Below are positions 21,647 to 34,480 of a stretch of 64,000 nt of DNA, in pieces (position 1 is the stretch's first letter; each line of letters opens with the position of its first letter). The stretch covers positions 62,001-126,000 of the forward strand of contig QANZ01014541.1 in the NCBI GenBank assembly GCA_003254925.1, in the 5' to 3' direction. The DNA comes from Chamaecrista fasciculata. Its lineage: Eukaryota > Streptophyta > Magnoliopsida > Fabales > Fabaceae. A program made the translations under genes and the position numbers. Under the pieces are notes generated by a model. The model made no database searches. It was not told the origin of the DNA and was given only the letters and a program-made list of their open reading frames with translations.

Positions 21647-22727
21647 CGCTAGCTTTGTGTTTATGCTAATTTTGTGAATATACATGTTGATGTATGTTTG
21701 TGTGTTTACTGTTTTTCATTCGATATGCTCGAATTTTTGCAATTGTTCCCCACACGATTTTAACTGAATCTAAGAATGGTGCAAATTTATGTATGTGATA
21801 CATAAGGAAATCAATTTGATTGATTTAAAAATTTTCTTGAAAAGTTTAGGTCTTGGCTAAAAATTGTTAATTGTGAATTTATAAATTTTGGGTCAATAAA
21901 TTCGACTTCTTGAATTCTTGAATTATTGATGCAAGACTTATTTTTCAAGAAGGCATGTTAATTGCACACCCCTAATTGAACACAATCAAAGTTTTTTTTT
22001 GTGTTGTTGATGCCGTGTATATATATATATATATGAATTATTCATGTATGTTTGAGTATGGTGTTAGATATGGCTCTAGGTCTTATTTTGGTAAATACGA
22101 CCTGCGTGTCGTCTCCCTAAATTCTGGATGTAAATTTCTTTTCTCATCTCACTCCCCTCATATGTTCAAATGAGGTTTCCCAATGTAATTTTTCCTTTTT
22201 TTAGAAAGATTCTCTCATTGGCTTGAGGGGATTTAGGGTAGATGAGCCATATCTAAACACGGTTATTTTATGCATTTAGTTTTTCTATGTGATACAAATT
22301 GGCGCTAGATGTATGCTTAGGGGTCACGATTTTAACATGCGAAATTTTATATTGTATGCACAACCACGTATTCGATAGGAGCGTAGGATTTTGTATGAGA
22401 TACAAAATTCGTGCATGTGTTTATATGTATATGATACATGGGGATAAAACACTTGGCATACTCGTTTAATTTTAAAATTGGATTTAAAATTGAACCTAAA
22501 ATTGAACCCTTATAAAATCTTAAGTTTTAATTCCATCAATAAAACACCCTGTTAAAATCTTGATCATTGTGGAGCGGTGATAGCCCAAGCTACACGTATC
22601 TACTTTTATCTTGACGAGACACGGGTGAATGGAAGATTCAACGCGATGCCTTATTGAAAGCTTGGTTTATTGGATGCGGTGATAGCCCAAGCTACACGTG
22701 TTTGATGTGCCTTGATGATGTAAGGTT
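21647..22727 (+). mobile_element. Leader of the outer element, up to the nested insertion
   Basis: Non-coding leader between the primer site and gag, cut at 22728-22732 by the nested element. It contains an (AT)n tract at about 22018-22034 and two copies of GGTGATAGCCCAAGCTACACG (about 22575 and 22679). The inner element's leader has the corresponding antisense sequence (GGAGGGCGATCACCG) at 28795 and 28897. It resumes at 34497. Confidence 0.8.
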
Positions 22728-22732
22728 GGGCT

Positions 22733-25038
22733 TGTTGGGAAATCACCAGGCACACAACGCAGCGGAAACAGGTATAAATTTAAAAATAAAACACAACCAG
22801 AATATGCGCATAGTGATTTCTTCCCAAGGATCCGCTATATGAATCTGTATCAGTAAAAGGACCAGAGACTTACCCAAATCAATCGGCGACTTTTGTATCT
22901 ACGATGCTGAGGAGTCCACTCCGAGTGTGCTCCCTCCGCCGGTGATCCACACAAACAGATTTGGAGATGCCTAGGTGCTAGCCTCCTTCACTTCTCCAAG
23001 TGAACCAGGGACCTTATCTACGGTGTTCTTGAATTCAAGAACAATTCTTGAACTCCCAAGAACAGATGGCGCCTATGATCAAGAATCTTATTCTTGATCT
23101 CACACAACCTTGTCACAAACCCTAAAACTCCTTTTAGGTTTGCGCCACTTTCTCTCTCTAGGAAAACTAGGGTTGTGTTTTCTCTCTCTCTTCACCAAGA
23201 CCCAAAAACGATTTTTGCTCTTGTGAATTAGCTAGGAAAAGTCGAAATTCCCAAGTATCATGAGGCTTAGGGAAAGTCGACTTTAGCTATGTATATATAG
23301 GGTTTGAGGTTTTGATAATTATAATTAGGGAATCCCTAAATTATATGATTATCAAATTATTAAATTATGAGATTACAATAATATCATAATTTTAGGACTT
23401 GAATTCCTAATTATAATATTACCTTAATATTATAATTTGAATTCAAATGCAATCTTGGAGAATCAAATTGGAAGATCAAATCTTCCCAAAAGATTCCCAA
23501 GCCCATGCGCCAAGTCCTCTCCAATTTGTTGGAATTTAATAAATCAAAATAACAAACCTAACTCTTAGGTAGTTATAACTAATTTGTTATTTTCCAACAA
23601 TATTGATTTAAGATATTACCATAATATCTTAAGTCAATCTTTTAAATTTTGAATTTTAGTCTTTATTGAATTAAAATATTACACTAATATTTAAATCCAA
23701 CTTAGACCTAAAATTCGACTTCCCCATATATATATATGTTATTGAATTAAAATATTACCTTAATATATTTAATCCAATCATTTGAAATCTAGATCAAATC
23801 TATTTGAATTTCAAATCTCAAGCCATGACTTTTAATTAATAAAACATTTCTATTAATTAAAATAGGCTATATTTAGGCGCCAACCTCCATCCCCATTATC
23901 CTAATATTAGTGAATTTAATAAATCAATAATTTCCTAACTTTTAGGAAACTTATCTAATTTATTTATTCCTAATATTATAAATAGGAATATAATTGTAAA
24001 TAGCATAATCCAATTATCTATTTAACAATTATCATATATATATATAAATTTGTCCCACAAATCTAAATATCATATATCTGTAGATATTTATTTAAGACAA
24101 TATTTCCTGTCCCAGACAGTCAATTATGTCTTAAACGGTGTCACCAATGTGACCCACGAATTAACCCTAATTCGTGTCCCGAAGTGGCATCTTGATCCTG
24201 CTCGTGTGTGACCCAGCAGGCCCCACGTGAAGTTGGCAGCAAGTCATCCCTATGACTTACAAGTCGAGAGCGGACTCTAGCAAGCCATCACGACTACCCA
24301 AAACACGTGAGTTATCGTTTAACGCCGAAACGACTTAACCTCAGTACCACCTTGTCAAATTCCCTTTTTGTCCTACGATATTCCGGTAATGGATTAGGCA
24401 TGGGAAAGTCATCCAAAATCCAAACCTCAACTTTCTCGATTCCTTGAGTAAGTCCCAATTCCCAGTGTGGCCATACATTCCTTGGACAGACTCATCAAGG
24501 GGCCCAGTTAAATATCTCTCATATTCTATGAGGGACAAAATTCCATCTTGGTCAACCACATTTCTCAGCACGGCAATCAACCAAACCCGTACTTAGCCCT
24601 TATGGCTACCCTGCTATGGGTAACGTTAGACTAAGCCAAAGTCTGACAACTACAACGCCGGAATGATGAAGACTACAGGTCTAAGGGCATCGTGACAGAT
24701 GTACAGGAGAGACTAACTAATGACTAAAACCCATGCAGGACTCTCCGGGTCGGTCCAGCAACTCGTAACCCCTTACGTAATTGCACCATGACTCTCGTAT
24801 CAGCATCTAGTGCATGCATCTCTATGCACCGAGGTCATGCTGGTCTTGGTTCATTTCAAGTTCCCACTTGAATGAGCGACCAGGGACAGTTTAGATTAAT
24901 TATCCTATAATTAATCACGGACTGTTATCATAGTAAACATGCTAATAATATGATAACCATTAATTTATCTCTATAAATTAATTAATATGTTCACAACATA
25001 TTTATAAAATGATTGGCCCTAGGGCACAATCTCCATCA
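22733..25038 (-). repeat. 3' LTR of the inner copia element
   Basis: 2306 bp. In plus orientation it starts TGTTGGGAAATCACC and ends GCACAATCTCCATCA, followed by the complement of the polypurine tract (AATTCCCACTT, 25039-25049). The first 300 bp differ from the other inner LTR at about eight positions. This copy lacks the MITE carried by its partner and so preserves the empty site at 23336-23345. Confidence 0.92.
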
Positions 25039-27475
25039 AATTCCCACTTGCACTAGGTACAATCATTAATCAAACTGTTCCTACACTAGGAACATCCATT
25101 AATGTGTCTAATTCCCACTTGACATTACATAAAACTTATGCAAGACATGTGCTGGGGTTTCTTTCAGAGGATTGGCAAAATATCCTCGACTGCTACCTTT
25201 CCATATCTTAATATCACCATCTCTAGGTGATCCTGTCTGAATGCTTATCACTGTCGGAACATCAGTGGGGAACTCCTTCCCTTTTGGTGTCTTCCTGTCT
25301 CTACAGGGTGACCACCAAGTGTACTTCAGACACTAGTTTTACAGTCTGCGTCTCTACGCGACTAACCCATTCTTTGTAGAATCAGTAATCGTACTCTGCT
25401 TGGAACCATTCCAACTTACGATTACTACGTTCAGGGAATACATTTTTAGTACTGCGATCAATCTTGGTTGGCTTGAATAATGGGCTTCTTGTGTAACACT
25501 TTACACATTAATTCTACCATAAACCAAGAATTTGTCCTTAGTGCTTCTTAAGTACTCAAGGACCTTAATGACAGCTTCCCAGTGAACCTCAACAGGGCCA
25601 CAACTCTTCATTCATAGGGCAAACGTCATATTGAGTCTGGTACAACATGATGGATCCCATTGCCGAAGCATAAGGGATACCACTCATGTGTCCTTTGCTC
25701 ATCACGTGTCTCAAGAAACACTGATTCTTGCCAAGGACCAATACTTGATTCATCGGCATGAATCTCTTCTTGAAATCTTGCATACTGAACTCCTTTAGTA
25801 TCTTATCCAAGAACGTACTTTGACTCAATTCAAGAAGCTCCCCGAGCACTATCTCTATAGATCTCAGCTTCTTTTATGTCCTTCATCGAAAGTGATTTAC
25901 CTATCTAAGATTCACAATCCTTAAGATAGTAACGTCACTTTCAACTAGCAATATGTCAATGACATATGGCACCAAGAATACAATCGTGCTCCCACTAACC
26001 TTTTTGTAAACACAGGACTTATCAAGGTTTTGCAAGAAGCCAAACTCTTTTGACATTTTCATCAAAACAATGACAAAAGTTCCTCGACAGGTGGCGGGCT
26101 CACCACGCTCTTAGAGCAACACATCCCTGTTCTCAATGACCAAAGATCCCCATCTTTGAAATTGAAAACGTGTTCTATCAGAACTTCGTTGTCCTTATGT
26201 TTTAGAGGAGCTTCCACAACACCTTGCAGATCTTCTCTAGTTTTCGTCTGCGCCACTCAAGTGTCTTGTGGATCTTGAACTCCTTCAAGATTCATCTTAC
26301 TCCCACTGTTTCTTTTGGAAACAAGAATCTCTTTCTAAAAGGTATTCATCTCCGACTACAAACCCTTTGTAATCAGGTGGGTAGTTGACTTGATACCCCT
26401 TTTGTTTTCTTAGGGTATCCCACAAGCACATACTTGAGGGTTTTGAAGACAGTTTATAATCTGCCCTTGGCTTATTATAAACTTGACGTCCTCAAAATTG
26501 AGACAAAACACTTATGGGACTCTTCCCATACCATATCTTATATGGCGTCTCCTAGACGAAACGGTTAAGTGTGAAGTCAGCAGCTTCAAGAGCACACCCT
26601 TTAGAGGTTGACAGAAGACCAATTAGACTCATCATAGATCAAACCTTATCCCATAGGGTTTGATACCTTTTCTCAAAACACCATCTACTATGGGGTTTTA
26701 GAAAGAGCAAGTTGTGAGACTATCTCACAGCTTCTAAGATGATTAATAATGTCTTGACTCAAATGCTCTACCTCTCGATCGAATCGAAGGAATTTGATTT
26801 TCTTGTCAAGTTAATTCTCTACTTCACTCTGAAATCTCTATTCCAAAAGAACTCTGACTTGTGTTTCAAAAGGTAGCCGTAGATCTAGCCTTTTGAAGCA
26901 GTTAGTAAGAGTTATTGCTTTTAGCTTAGATACTTATGGGTCCACATACATCAACCATGTATGATCCCCACAAAGTCAGACATTCTATTACTGCGGTCAG
27001 TAGAGGAATGCCTCTTGTCATCTTTCCATTTTAAACAAGACTTGCAAGCATCATATGATTCATAATCATGTGAGCTTTAGAAGTTCATCTATATGAAGCT
27101 TCTCAAGGCGTTTCTCATTTGTATGGTCAAAACGACAACTGCCAAAAGTGTATAGGATTAGATTCGCTAATCTAAATCCCTTTTGTATCAATGTTATAAA
27201 TACTGTTATTGTTTCTAGTTTAAGACATAATGATTATCTTTGCAAATCACATAAGCAAATAAACATTACTTTATTAAAATAGAAACCACTCTTTAATGTT
27301 TACACATAAAATCTTCCTTATCTCTATAAGGAGAAAACAATGTTTAAACTTAAAGAATAACAATAAAACTTAGCCCGAAAGGGCAATCCAAGCCTTCATG
27401 TTCCTTTAGCAGCAACGGAGGCAACACTTGCTCCAATGTCCACTTCAAGGTCCATATCGCTTTTGTCCTCGTTTT
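25039..27475 (-). pseudogene. Decayed pol of the inner element (protease, integrase, RT)
   Basis: On the minus strand, traces follow the family order. A DT-C-GSH-type protease trace lies near 27500, a CLLG-type integrase zinc region near 27050 and an integrase tail near 26420. A hinge fragment is at 26062-26256 and reverse transcriptase SGIPYASAMGSIM is near 25640-25690. The catalytic YVDD region is barely recognisable near 25940, and RNase H is almost gone. Compared with the outer element, more than 1 kb is deleted and stops occur throughout. Confidence 0.8.
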
Positions 27476-28402
27476 CTACTGTCTCTGAAGACCCTGCACA
27501 TCAAATGTGAGAACCACATGTCGTATCCAATACTTAAGTAGTTTAAGTAGAAAAAGAACATTAACAAAGATACCTGAAGTAGAGGGCATAACGCACTTCT
27601 TCTTCTTTTGATCTTCCCAGTAGTATTTGCACTTTCTCATCGCATGTCCTGACACTTGACAGAAAGAACAGAATACTTCCTTTGAGGGCTTTGCCTTCTT
27701 GGCAGGTGATTGATGAGGGTCGTCCTCTGGCTTGGTCTCACCATCCAGCTCGATTCCCTTTCTCTTTTCTTTGCCCTTCAATTTCCTTTCCCTTTTCTGA
27801 ATCAGGGATGCCTCAACAGACTTGAGCATTCCATGCAACTCAGAAACTGTCTTCTCTGTTCCTCTCCTATAGAAGCTTTTGACAAACGAGTCATAGCTCT
27901 TAGGTAGTGAGCACAGGATTATACCAGTGGCAAACTCAGGTGGAATAGGGAATCCCAGCCTATCAAGATGATCTATGTACCCTCTCATCTTAGTGACATG
28001 GTAACCAACAGATTCACCTTCAGCCATATTGCAAGACATAAGAGCCTTAGTGGTCTCATATCTATCTTGTCTGATTTGGTAACGGAACATTTCCTTGAGA
28101 CGCATCATCATCTCATATGACATCAATGTATCCAAGCCCTCATGCAGATCCGGAATCATTGTGTCTATCATCAGACAAGAGACCTTCAGCGAGTCGTCGA
28201 AGTGCTTCTCATAAGCCCTCCACTCAGCTCCTGGAGCGCCCTTGGCAGGCTCTTTAGGGATAGGTTTGTCTAGAACATATAGTCTCCTCTCATGGGTGAG
28301 AACAATTCTCAGATTACGAAACCATTCGAGGAAGTTTGTTCTAGTCAGTTTATCCTTCTCAAGGATAGGTCGCAGTGAAAATGTTGAACTATCAATTGCC
28401 AT
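27476..28402 (-). CDS. Gag of the inner copia element (UBN2 type), open frame
   Basis: This open frame of 308 codons starts MAIDSSTFSLRPILEKDKL and continues with the copia gag signature NFLEWFRNLRIVLTHERRLY (residues about 23-43). The capsid-like UBN2 region follows, with TKALMSCNMAEGESVGYHV near 118-136. A lysine-rich linker leads to a CCHC zinc knuckle, CSFCQVSGHAMRKC (CX2CX4HX4C, all four ligands present) near residue 246. The normal gag-protease junction then shifts out of frame, so the last 30 or so residues are not family sequence. The gag is nearly complete although pol is ruined. In the element it would package RNA into virus-like particles; expression is unproven. Confidence 0.88.
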   Translation of the reverse strand: MAIDSSTFSLRPILEKDKLTRTNFLEWFRNLRIVLTHERRLYVLDKPIPKEPAKGAPGAEWRAYEKHFDDSLKVSCLMIDTMIPDLHEGLDTLMSYEMMMRLKEMFRYQIRQDRYETTKALMSCNMAEGESVGYHVTKMRGYIDHLDRLGFPIPPEFATGIILCSLPKSYDSFVKSFYRRGTEKTVSELHGMLKSVEASLIQKRERKLKGKEKRKGIELDGETKPEDDPHQSPAKKAKPSKEVFCSFCQVSGHAMRKCKYYWEDQKKKKCVMPSTSGIFVNVLFLLKLLKYWIRHVVLTFDVQGLQRQ

Positions 28403-29950
28403 TTGATTCTACAATTTAAAGATATGAATTTCAATTAGCAGTGTATATATATATCCACCATTTTATAAAACCCAGTAAAATTTATTATTAGTGGCTAAGA
28501 CCCATATTTCACAAAAATTTACCGTCGTGGAGGGCGATCATGCACCTTTTGGCTATATAGGTAGGTAACTCTTTACCAATCACATCCTATGTGACTCTTA
28601 GATCCTTATGGGACTGTATCATCATATGATACGTTTTATGGCATGTTTATCCCATCTAATGCCTTGAGGTCCAAAACCGTTTTGATAACCCCATTAAGTC
28701 ACACAATAAAACTTGTGAATGGCTAGGCTCAAAAAAACAAGGCCAAAGCTTTAACCCCCATATCATCAAGGCCTACTGAACACGTGTCGCGGAGGGCGAT
28801 CACCGCATCTAGCAAACCAAGACATCAACGAGGCGTCGTGTTGAATCTCCCATTCACCCGTGTGTCCTCAAGGTCAAGATAGATACGTGTCGCGGAGGGC
28901 GATCACCGCTCTATGATGAACAAGATTTCCACAGGGTGTTTTATTGACGGCATTAAAACTTAAGATTTTCTAAAAGGGTTTAATATTAAAAAAAAATTTG
29001 TTCCGTTTTATAGTTTAATTTTAAAACTCCTTTTAAAATTAAACGAGTCATGCCACATGTTTATTTCCTCATGTATCACATACATATAAACATGTGCATG
29101 GATCTTACATCATATGCAAAATCCCACGCTCGTATCGTATACGTTGTTGTAGCGTTTAATCGTGTAAATAGCATGTTAAAATCGCGTCCTAAACATACAT
29201 CTAGCGCTTTGTATCACATACAAACTAAATGTAAAGCAAACATATACCGTGTTTAGATATGGCCCACCTATCCTAACAATTCTCCCAAGCCAATGAGAGA
29301 ATTTTTCTAAAAAGAAAAGGTAAAATTACAAGAGAATAAACCCCAGTTACATTGAGGTATAAACTGAAAAGTAAAATTACATCGGATAGAGAGAGACGAC
29401 ACGCAGGCCGTATACACCAAAAACCTAGAGCCATATCCAACACCACACAATTACATATATGAACAATTCATACAATTATGTCAAACACGGTATACAGAAA
29501 ACACATATCAAAACCGATTTTTGTATTGTGTTTAAAATTAGGATTGTGCAATTTTAACATGCCCTTTTTTCTTGAAATTAGGCCCATTATCAATAATTAT
29601 AAAATTCAAGAATCACATTCAAGAATTTAAATTATTGATCCTGAAAATTCTAAAATTCATAATTTTAATAAATTTCCAGCCACCCTTTTATAATTATAAT
29701 TAAAACAATTTTAATCATAATTATATGGAATTTCGACTTTATGCCTAAAATTTCAAGAAAACTTTAAATCAATCATATTGATTTCATATGTATCTCGTAC
29801 ATATAATTTGCACCTTTTTCATTAATTCCAAAACTTTTATGGTGGATCTTTTTCGTAAAACATCAACAAGCATGCCAATTGAAAAGCGGTAAAACCATAT
29901 TACACATCACATGCATAATCACCAAAAACTAACACAGATCCAAAATAGCC
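28403..29950 (-). mobile_element. Leader of the inner element
   Basis: Non-coding stretch between the primer site and gag on the minus strand, matching the outer leader in part. It includes two copies of CGCGGAGGGCGATCACCG (about 28788 and 28890). No protein is supported. Confidence 0.75.
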
Positions 29951-29964
29951 TGGCTCTGATACCA
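29951..29964 (-). other. Primer-binding site (initiator tRNA-Met) of the inner element
   Basis: The plus strand reads TGGCTCTGATACCA, the complement of TGGTATCAGAGCCA, next to the LTR start at 29966. This fixes the minus-strand orientation. Confidence 0.9.
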
Positions 29965-30578
29965 CTGTTGGGAAATCACCAGGCACACAACGCAGCGGAA
30001 ACAGGTATAAATTTAAAAATAAAACAAAACCAGAATATGCGCATAGTGATTTCTTCCCAAGGATCCGCTATATGAATCTGTATCAGTAAAAGGACTAGAG
30101 ATTTACCCAAATCAATCGGCGACTTTTGTGTCTACGATGCTGAGGAGTCCACTCCGAGTGTGCTCCCTCCGCCGGTGATCCACACGAACAGTTTTGGAGA
30201 TGCCTAGGTGCTAGCCTCCTTCACTTCTCCAAGTGAACTAGGGACCTTTTCTACGGTGTTCTTGAATTCAAGAACAATTCTTGAACTCCCAAGAACAGAT
30301 GGCGCCTATGATCAATAATCTTATTCTTGATCTCACACAACCTTGTCACAAACCCTAAAACTCCTTTTAGGTTTGCGCCACTTTCTCTCTCTAGGAAAAC
30401 TAGGGTTGTGTTTTCTCTCTCTCTTCACCAAGACCCAAAAACGATTTTTGCTCTTGTGAATTAGTTAGGAATAGTCGAAATTCCCAAGTATCATGAGGCT
30501 TAGGGAAAGTCGACTTTAGCTATGTATATATAGGGTTTGAGGTTTTGATAATTATAATTAGGGAATCCCTAAATTATA

Positions 30579-30885
30579 GAGTAAACTACTAAATTGGTCC
30601 CTGGATTATTGACTCGTTGAAAGATTGGTCCCCGAATTTAAGAAATTGACAAATAGGTCCCCTAATTTTTCTAACGAGTCAAATAGGTCCCCGAATTTTT
30701 CTAACATTTGTCAAATAGGTCCTTCTGTGCATGTTATCCGGGGACCTATTTGACTAACGTTAGAAAAAATCGGGGACCTATTTGACTCGTTAGAAAAATT
30801 CGGGGACCTATTTGTCAATTTCCTAAATTCGGGGACCAATCTGTAAGCGAGCCAATAATCCAGGGACCAATTTGGTAGTTTACTC
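30579..30885. mobile_element. Perfect fold-back MITE with target duplication, 307 bp
   Basis: The left end GAGTAAACTACTAAATTGG and the right end CCAATTTGGTAGTTTACTC are inverted copies apart from one base, and the inverted similarity runs nearly to the centre (AAATAGGTCCCCGAATTTTT / AAAAATTCGGGGACCTATTT). It is flanked by CTAAATTATA (30569-30578 and 30886-30895). The sister LTR has this decamer once, uninterrupted, at 23336-23345. A 9-10 bp duplication fits the Mutator superfamily. Confidence 0.93.
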
Positions 30886-31041
30886 CTAAATTATATGATT
30901 ATCAAATTATTAAATTATGAGATTACAATAATATCATAATTTTAGGACTTGAATTCCTAATTATAATATTACCTTAATATTATAATTTGAATTCAAATGC
31001 AATCTTGGAGAATCAAATTGGAAGATCAAATCTTCCCAAAA

Positions 31042-31494
31042 NNNNNNNNNNNNNNNNNNNNNNNNNNNNNNNNNNNNNNNNNNNNNNNNNNNNNNNNNNN
31101 NNNNNNNNNNNNNNNNNNNNNNNNNNNNNNNNNNNNNNNNNNNNNNNNNNNNNNNNNNNNNNNNNNNNNNNNNNNNNNNNNNNNNNNNNNNNNNNNNNNN
31201 NNNNNNNNNNNNNNNNNNNNNNNNNNNNNNNNNNNNNNNNNNNNNNNNNNNNNNNNNNNNNNNNNNNNNNNNNNNNNNNNNNNNNNNNNNNNNNNNNNNN
31301 NNNNNNNNNNNNNNNNNNNNNNNNNNNNNNNNNNNNNNNNNNNNNNNNNNNNNNNNNNNNNNNNNNNNNNNNNNNNNNNNNNNNNNNNNNNNNNNNNNNN
31401 NNNNNNNNNNNNNNNNNNNNNNNNNNNNNNNNNNNNNNNNNNNNNNNNNNNNNNNNNNNNNNNNNNNNNNNNNNNNNNNNNNNNNNNNNNNNNN
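31042..31494. other. Assembly gap, 453 Ns
   Basis: Run of N. It hides about 100 bp of LTR and the left terminus of the Mutator-like element. Open frames drawn through it are meaningless. Confidence 0.99.
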
Positions 31495-33004
31495 TTCCAA
31501 ACATTCCAATTTAGTCCTTAAAAATATTTAAAACCCTAAACTCTAAAACCCCAAACACTAAACCCTAAAACCCTAAAACCCTAAACTCTAAAAAAAGTCT
31601 GAATCCTTGACCCATTTTTATTCCATTATTCTCAATTCCCCCTCTTTTTCCTCATCTTTATTCATTTTAGTCTCAAATCCTCAAAATAAAATTATAAAAT
31701 GTCCTAAAAGTATTTCAAACATTCCAATTTAGTCCTTAAAAATATTAAAAACTCAAAGAACATCACATTTTTTTTTCATCTTCATCTTAATTTTTTTTTC
31801 ATCTTCATCTTCCCATATTCCTTTTCTCAGATCATCATCATCAACATCTCATATCATCATCAACATCATCATTTTCTTCCTCCTCATCCCAAAAATTGAA
31901 AAAAAAAATAAAAAATAAAAAAAGGAGAAGGTCACGAAGTGTTCATCTTCTTCATCCCCATCCTCCTCACCCCAACATCACCATCATAAAAATTTGCACA
32001 AAAATCAGTTATCATCATCTCTGAAGTCTGAACAAAAGAGAGAAAAGAGAGATAATGGATGCCATTGATTCCGTCTTCGATCCAAACACGAAAAATCGCG
32101 CACAAAATCGTCAAAATCGGACTTCAACCTTTGAAGTTTCGCCAGCGATTTTTCTCACGATTTCGCTTTCGATTTCGTCTCTCTCACCCCTTATTTCGCT
32201 CTTGAACCTACTCTTTTGGGTTGTTTTGTTTTCCTTTTCAGATTAATGGCTTTCTTTTCTTCTGCTTTGCTCTGCAACTATAGCTACTGCCGACGAACAA
32301 TGAGCCATTCTTTGATTGGGTATGGTCTGTTATAATCAATACTACTATTGTCAGTGATTAGTACTTCGCTTCAGTTTTTATTCTCCTGCGTGATTAGTGT
32401 ATTTCGCTTTAGAGATTGAAAGATGGATTAGGAAGACGAGATGAATGATGATGCGTGAGAAGACGAGACAAAGAAGATGATGATTATAAAAAAAATTAGG
32501 GATTTAGGGACCAAATTACAAGAGAGTGGTTTTTTTAGGGGTTTAGGGGTTAGGGTTTTAGGGTTTAGGTTTTAGGATTTTAGGGTTTAGGGTTTAGGGT
32601 TTTAAATATTTTTTAAGGACTAAATTGAAATGTTTGGAAGAGTTTTGGGACACTTTACAATTTTATTTTGAAAATTTAGGACTAAAATGAATGAAGATGA
32701 GAAAAAAGAAGGGGAATTGAGAATAATATAAATAAAGATGGGTCAAGGGCCTAATTGTTCAACTCAGACTTTTTTTTAGAGTTTAGGGTTTGAAGTTTTA
32801 GATTTTGGGGTTTTAGGGTTTGGGGTTTTAGAGTTTAAGGTTTTAAATATTTTTAAGGACTAAATTGGAATGTTTGGAAAAGTTTTGGGACACTATATAA
32901 TTTTATTTTGAGGATTTGGGACTAAAATGAATGAAAATGATGAAAAAGAGGGGTAATTGAGAATGATGGAATAAAAATGGGTCAGGGACCTATAAGTACA
33001 ATGA
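31495..33004. mobile_element. Mutator-like non-autonomous element with inverted arms of telomere-like repeats
   Basis: The left arm (31495-31770) carries the CATTCCAATTTAGTCC and AAACCCTAAAACCC units in plus orientation. The right arm (32511-33004) carries two units inverted (TTTAGGGTTTAGGG, GACTAAATTG). The right terminus, read inward, is CATTGTACTTATAGGTCCCTG. The centre (31771-32510) codes for no known domain; it holds CATCATCAT runs and a short ATG frame at 32055-32246 rich in S, L and I. The left terminus is in the gap. Confidence 0.75.
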
Positions 33005-33005
33005 N
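33005..33005. other. Single-base N (assembly join)
   Basis: It separates the right end of the Mutator-like element from resumed LTR sequence. Confidence 0.7.
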
Positions 33006-33182
33006 GATTTAAGATATTACCATAATATCTTTAGTCAATCTTTTAATTTTTGAATTCTAGTCTTTATTGAATTAAAATATTACACTAATATTTAAATTCA
33101 ACCTAGACCTAGAATTCGACTTACCCATATATAATATATATATATTATTGAATTAAAATATTACCTTAATATATTTAATCCA

Positions 33183-34479
33183 AAAAATATTTAAAACCCT
33201 AAACTCTAAAACCCTAAAACCTTGAAACTACTCTCTAGCAATTTGGTCCCAAAATTAATATCCAACTCATTTTCACTTGACACCTCATTAAAACTACTCT
33301 CTTGCAATTTGGTCCCAAAACCCCTAAATCCCCTAAAACTCTTTTTTAATCCTCTTCTTCATCTTTTTCATCTTCTTCATTCATTTTAGTCCCAAATCCT
33401 AAAAATAAAATTGTAAAGTATCCCAAAACCCTTGGAATTTTCAGCATTCATCACATTTTCTCATTGCATTGATAGGTCTCTAACCCATTTTTATTCCATT
33501 ATTCTCAATTCCCCTTCTTTTTCATCATTTTCATTCATTTTAGTCCCAAATCCTCAAAATAAAATTATAAAGTGTCCCAAAACTCTTCCAAACATTCCAA
33601 TTTAGTCCTTAAAAATATTTAAAACCCTAAACTCTAAAACCCCAAACACTAAACCCTAAAACCCTAAAACCCTAAACTCTAAAAAAAGTCTGAATCCTTG
33701 ACCCATTTTTATTCCATTATTCTCAATTCCCCCTCTTTTTCCTCATCTTTATTCATTTTAGTCTCAAATCCTCAAAATAAAATTATAAAATGTCCTAAAA
33801 GTATTTCAAACATTCCAATTTAGTCCTTAAAAATATTAAAAACTCAAAGAACATCACATTTTTTTTTCATCTTCATCTTAATTTTTTTTTCATCTTCATC
33901 TTCCCATATTCCTTTTCTCAGATCATCATCATCAACATCTCATATCATCATCAACATCATCATTTTCTTCCTCCTCATCCCAAAAATTGAAAAAAAAAAT
34001 AAAAAATAAAAAAAGGAGAAGGTCACGAAGTGTTCATCTTCTTCATCCCCATCCTCCTCACCCCAACATCACCATCATAAAAATTTGCACAAAAATCAGT
34101 TATCATCATCTCTGAAGTCTGAACAAAAGAGAGAAAAGAGAGATAATGGATGCCATTGATTCCGTCTTCGATCCAAACACGAAAAATCGCGCACAAAATC
34201 GTCAAAATCGGACTTCAACCTTTGAAGTTTCGCCAGCGATTTTTCTCACGATTTCGCTTTCGATTTCGTCTCTCTCACCCCTTATTTCGCTCTTGAACCT
34301 ACTCTTTTGGGTTGTTTTGTTTTCCTTTTCAGATTAATGGCTTTCTTTTCTTCTGCTTTGCTCTGCAACTATAGCTACTGCCGACGAACAATGAGCCATT
34401 CTTTGATTGGGTATGGTCTGTTATAATCAATACTACTATTGTCAGTGATTAGTACTTCGCTTCAGTTTTTATTCTCCTG
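33183..34479. repeat. Second copy of Mutator-like element sequence, probably a misassembly
   Basis: Positions 33586-34479 repeat 31495-32388 at a constant offset of 2091 bp. I saw no mismatch in the segments I compared, and the small reading frames at 32055 and 34146 are identical. The copy starts exactly at the base after the N gap and stops at the single N at 34480. Positions 33183-33585 hold further units of the same element, presumably what the gap conceals. Confidence 0.75.
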
Positions 34480-34480
34480 N
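34480..34480. other. Single-base N (assembly join)
   Basis: Element sequence ends at 34479 and the last 11 bp of the LTR (AATCTCCATCA) begin at 34481. About 1.25 kb of LTR is missing here. Confidence 0.75.

Noticed and set aside
30961..31521. Open frames of 163-182 codons across the gap
   Set aside because: They consist almost entirely of Ns.
32055..32246. Open frame of 63 codons, also at 34146-34337
   Set aside because: No domain; same sequence twice because of a likely assembly duplicate; lies inside a Mutator-like element.
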